This document shows positions 5,479-5,490 of a stretch of 5,490 nt of DNA, one piece after another. The notes beneath the pieces were generated by a model. That model saw only the letters and a program-made list of their open reading frames with translations. It was not told the DNA's origin and did not search any database. Position 1 is the stretch's first letter. The number at the start of each line of letters is the position of its first letter. The position numbers were made by a program, and so were the translations under genes. The stretch is from Candidatus Bathyarchaeota archaeon (GTDB lineage: Archaea; Thermoproteota; Bathyarchaeia; Bathyarchaeales; DTEX01). The stretch covers positions 1 to 5,490 of the forward strand of contig PIYH01000089.1 in NCBI GenBank assembly GCA_003601695.1, written 5' to 3'.

Positions 5479-5490
5479 ACATAGCCTTCT

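Larger units (their letters stand above)
5140..5490. other. Intergenic stretch without a confident gene
   Basis: No recognisable protein was found on either strand. The plus strand has a 44-codon frame at 5246-5380 (MTDLTLLSLYDVDLECG..., with Cys and His clustered at residues 16-29) and an open frame from GTG 5385 to the window edge; neither resembles a known family or has convincing signals. The region also holds a nested inverted repeat (5238-5303) and two TATA-like sites. It may be regulatory DNA, a small RNA locus or old gene remnants. Confidence 0.5.

Noticed and set aside
1..5490. CRISPR array, insertion sequence, rRNA or integration site
   Set aside because: No regular repeats with spacers, transposase motifs, terminal inverted repeats or rRNA-like sequence were seen on either strand.

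Overview
This window looks like chromosomal DNA of an archaeon, probably a thermophilic TACK-type lineage, though no phylum can be fixed from it. The evidence is gene content and signals. There is an archaeal-style homoserine kinase, a winged-helix protein fused to a Roadblock/LC7 domain, a zinc-ribbon SpoIIM-family membrane protein and a HypE-like AIR-synthase-fold protein. Arginine is mostly AGA/AGG and isoleucine often ATA. Promoters look like A/T-rich TATA boxes 25-30 bases before the start, and Shine-Dalgarno sites resemble GGAGGTGAT. No bacterial -35/-10 pattern, CRISPR array, insertion sequence, tRNA or rRNA gene was seen.

Layout. (i) 1-815, minus strand: most of thrB. Its C-terminus runs off the left edge, and a 4-base tandem duplication (GGTT twice) breaks the frame inside the conserved N-terminal motif. 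(ii) 941-1216, minus strand: a 91-residue protein of unknown function. (iii) 1398-2170, plus strand: a badly decayed nitrilase-superfamily (carbon-nitrogen hydrolase) pseudogene, with about six frameshifts and four nonsense codons, recognisable along its whole length. (iv) 2209-2391, minus strand: a 60-residue acidic protein with a very strong ribosome binding site. (v) 2392-2688: a divergent regulatory region. (vi) 2689-3294, plus strand: the winged-helix/Roadblock fusion, starting at TTG. (vii) 3325-4002 and 4054-5076, both minus strand: the zinc-ribbon SpoIIM-like protein and, 51 bases upstream of it, the HypE-like protein; these may be one operon. (viii) 5077-5490: mostly non-coding, with a nested inverted repeat at 5238-5303 and a few promoter-like sites.

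How the genes work together. Only thrB has a clear pathway role (homoserine to O-phosphohomoserine, for threonine). The HypE-like gene has the catalytic-fold motifs but not the C-terminal cysteine that true HypE needs for cyanide-ligand synthesis, and no hydrogenase genes are visible, so it is probably a different ATP-using enzyme. The HTH-Roadblock gene converges on the SpoIIM/HypE-like pair with only 30 bases between stop codons, so no common operon is implied. The left half is an eroding neighbourhood: one dead gene, one frameshifted biosynthetic gene and long spacers. The most interesting points are the readable fossil nitrilase, the single-event frameshift in thrB, the DNA-binding/Roadblock fusion and the nested palindromic element near the right end.
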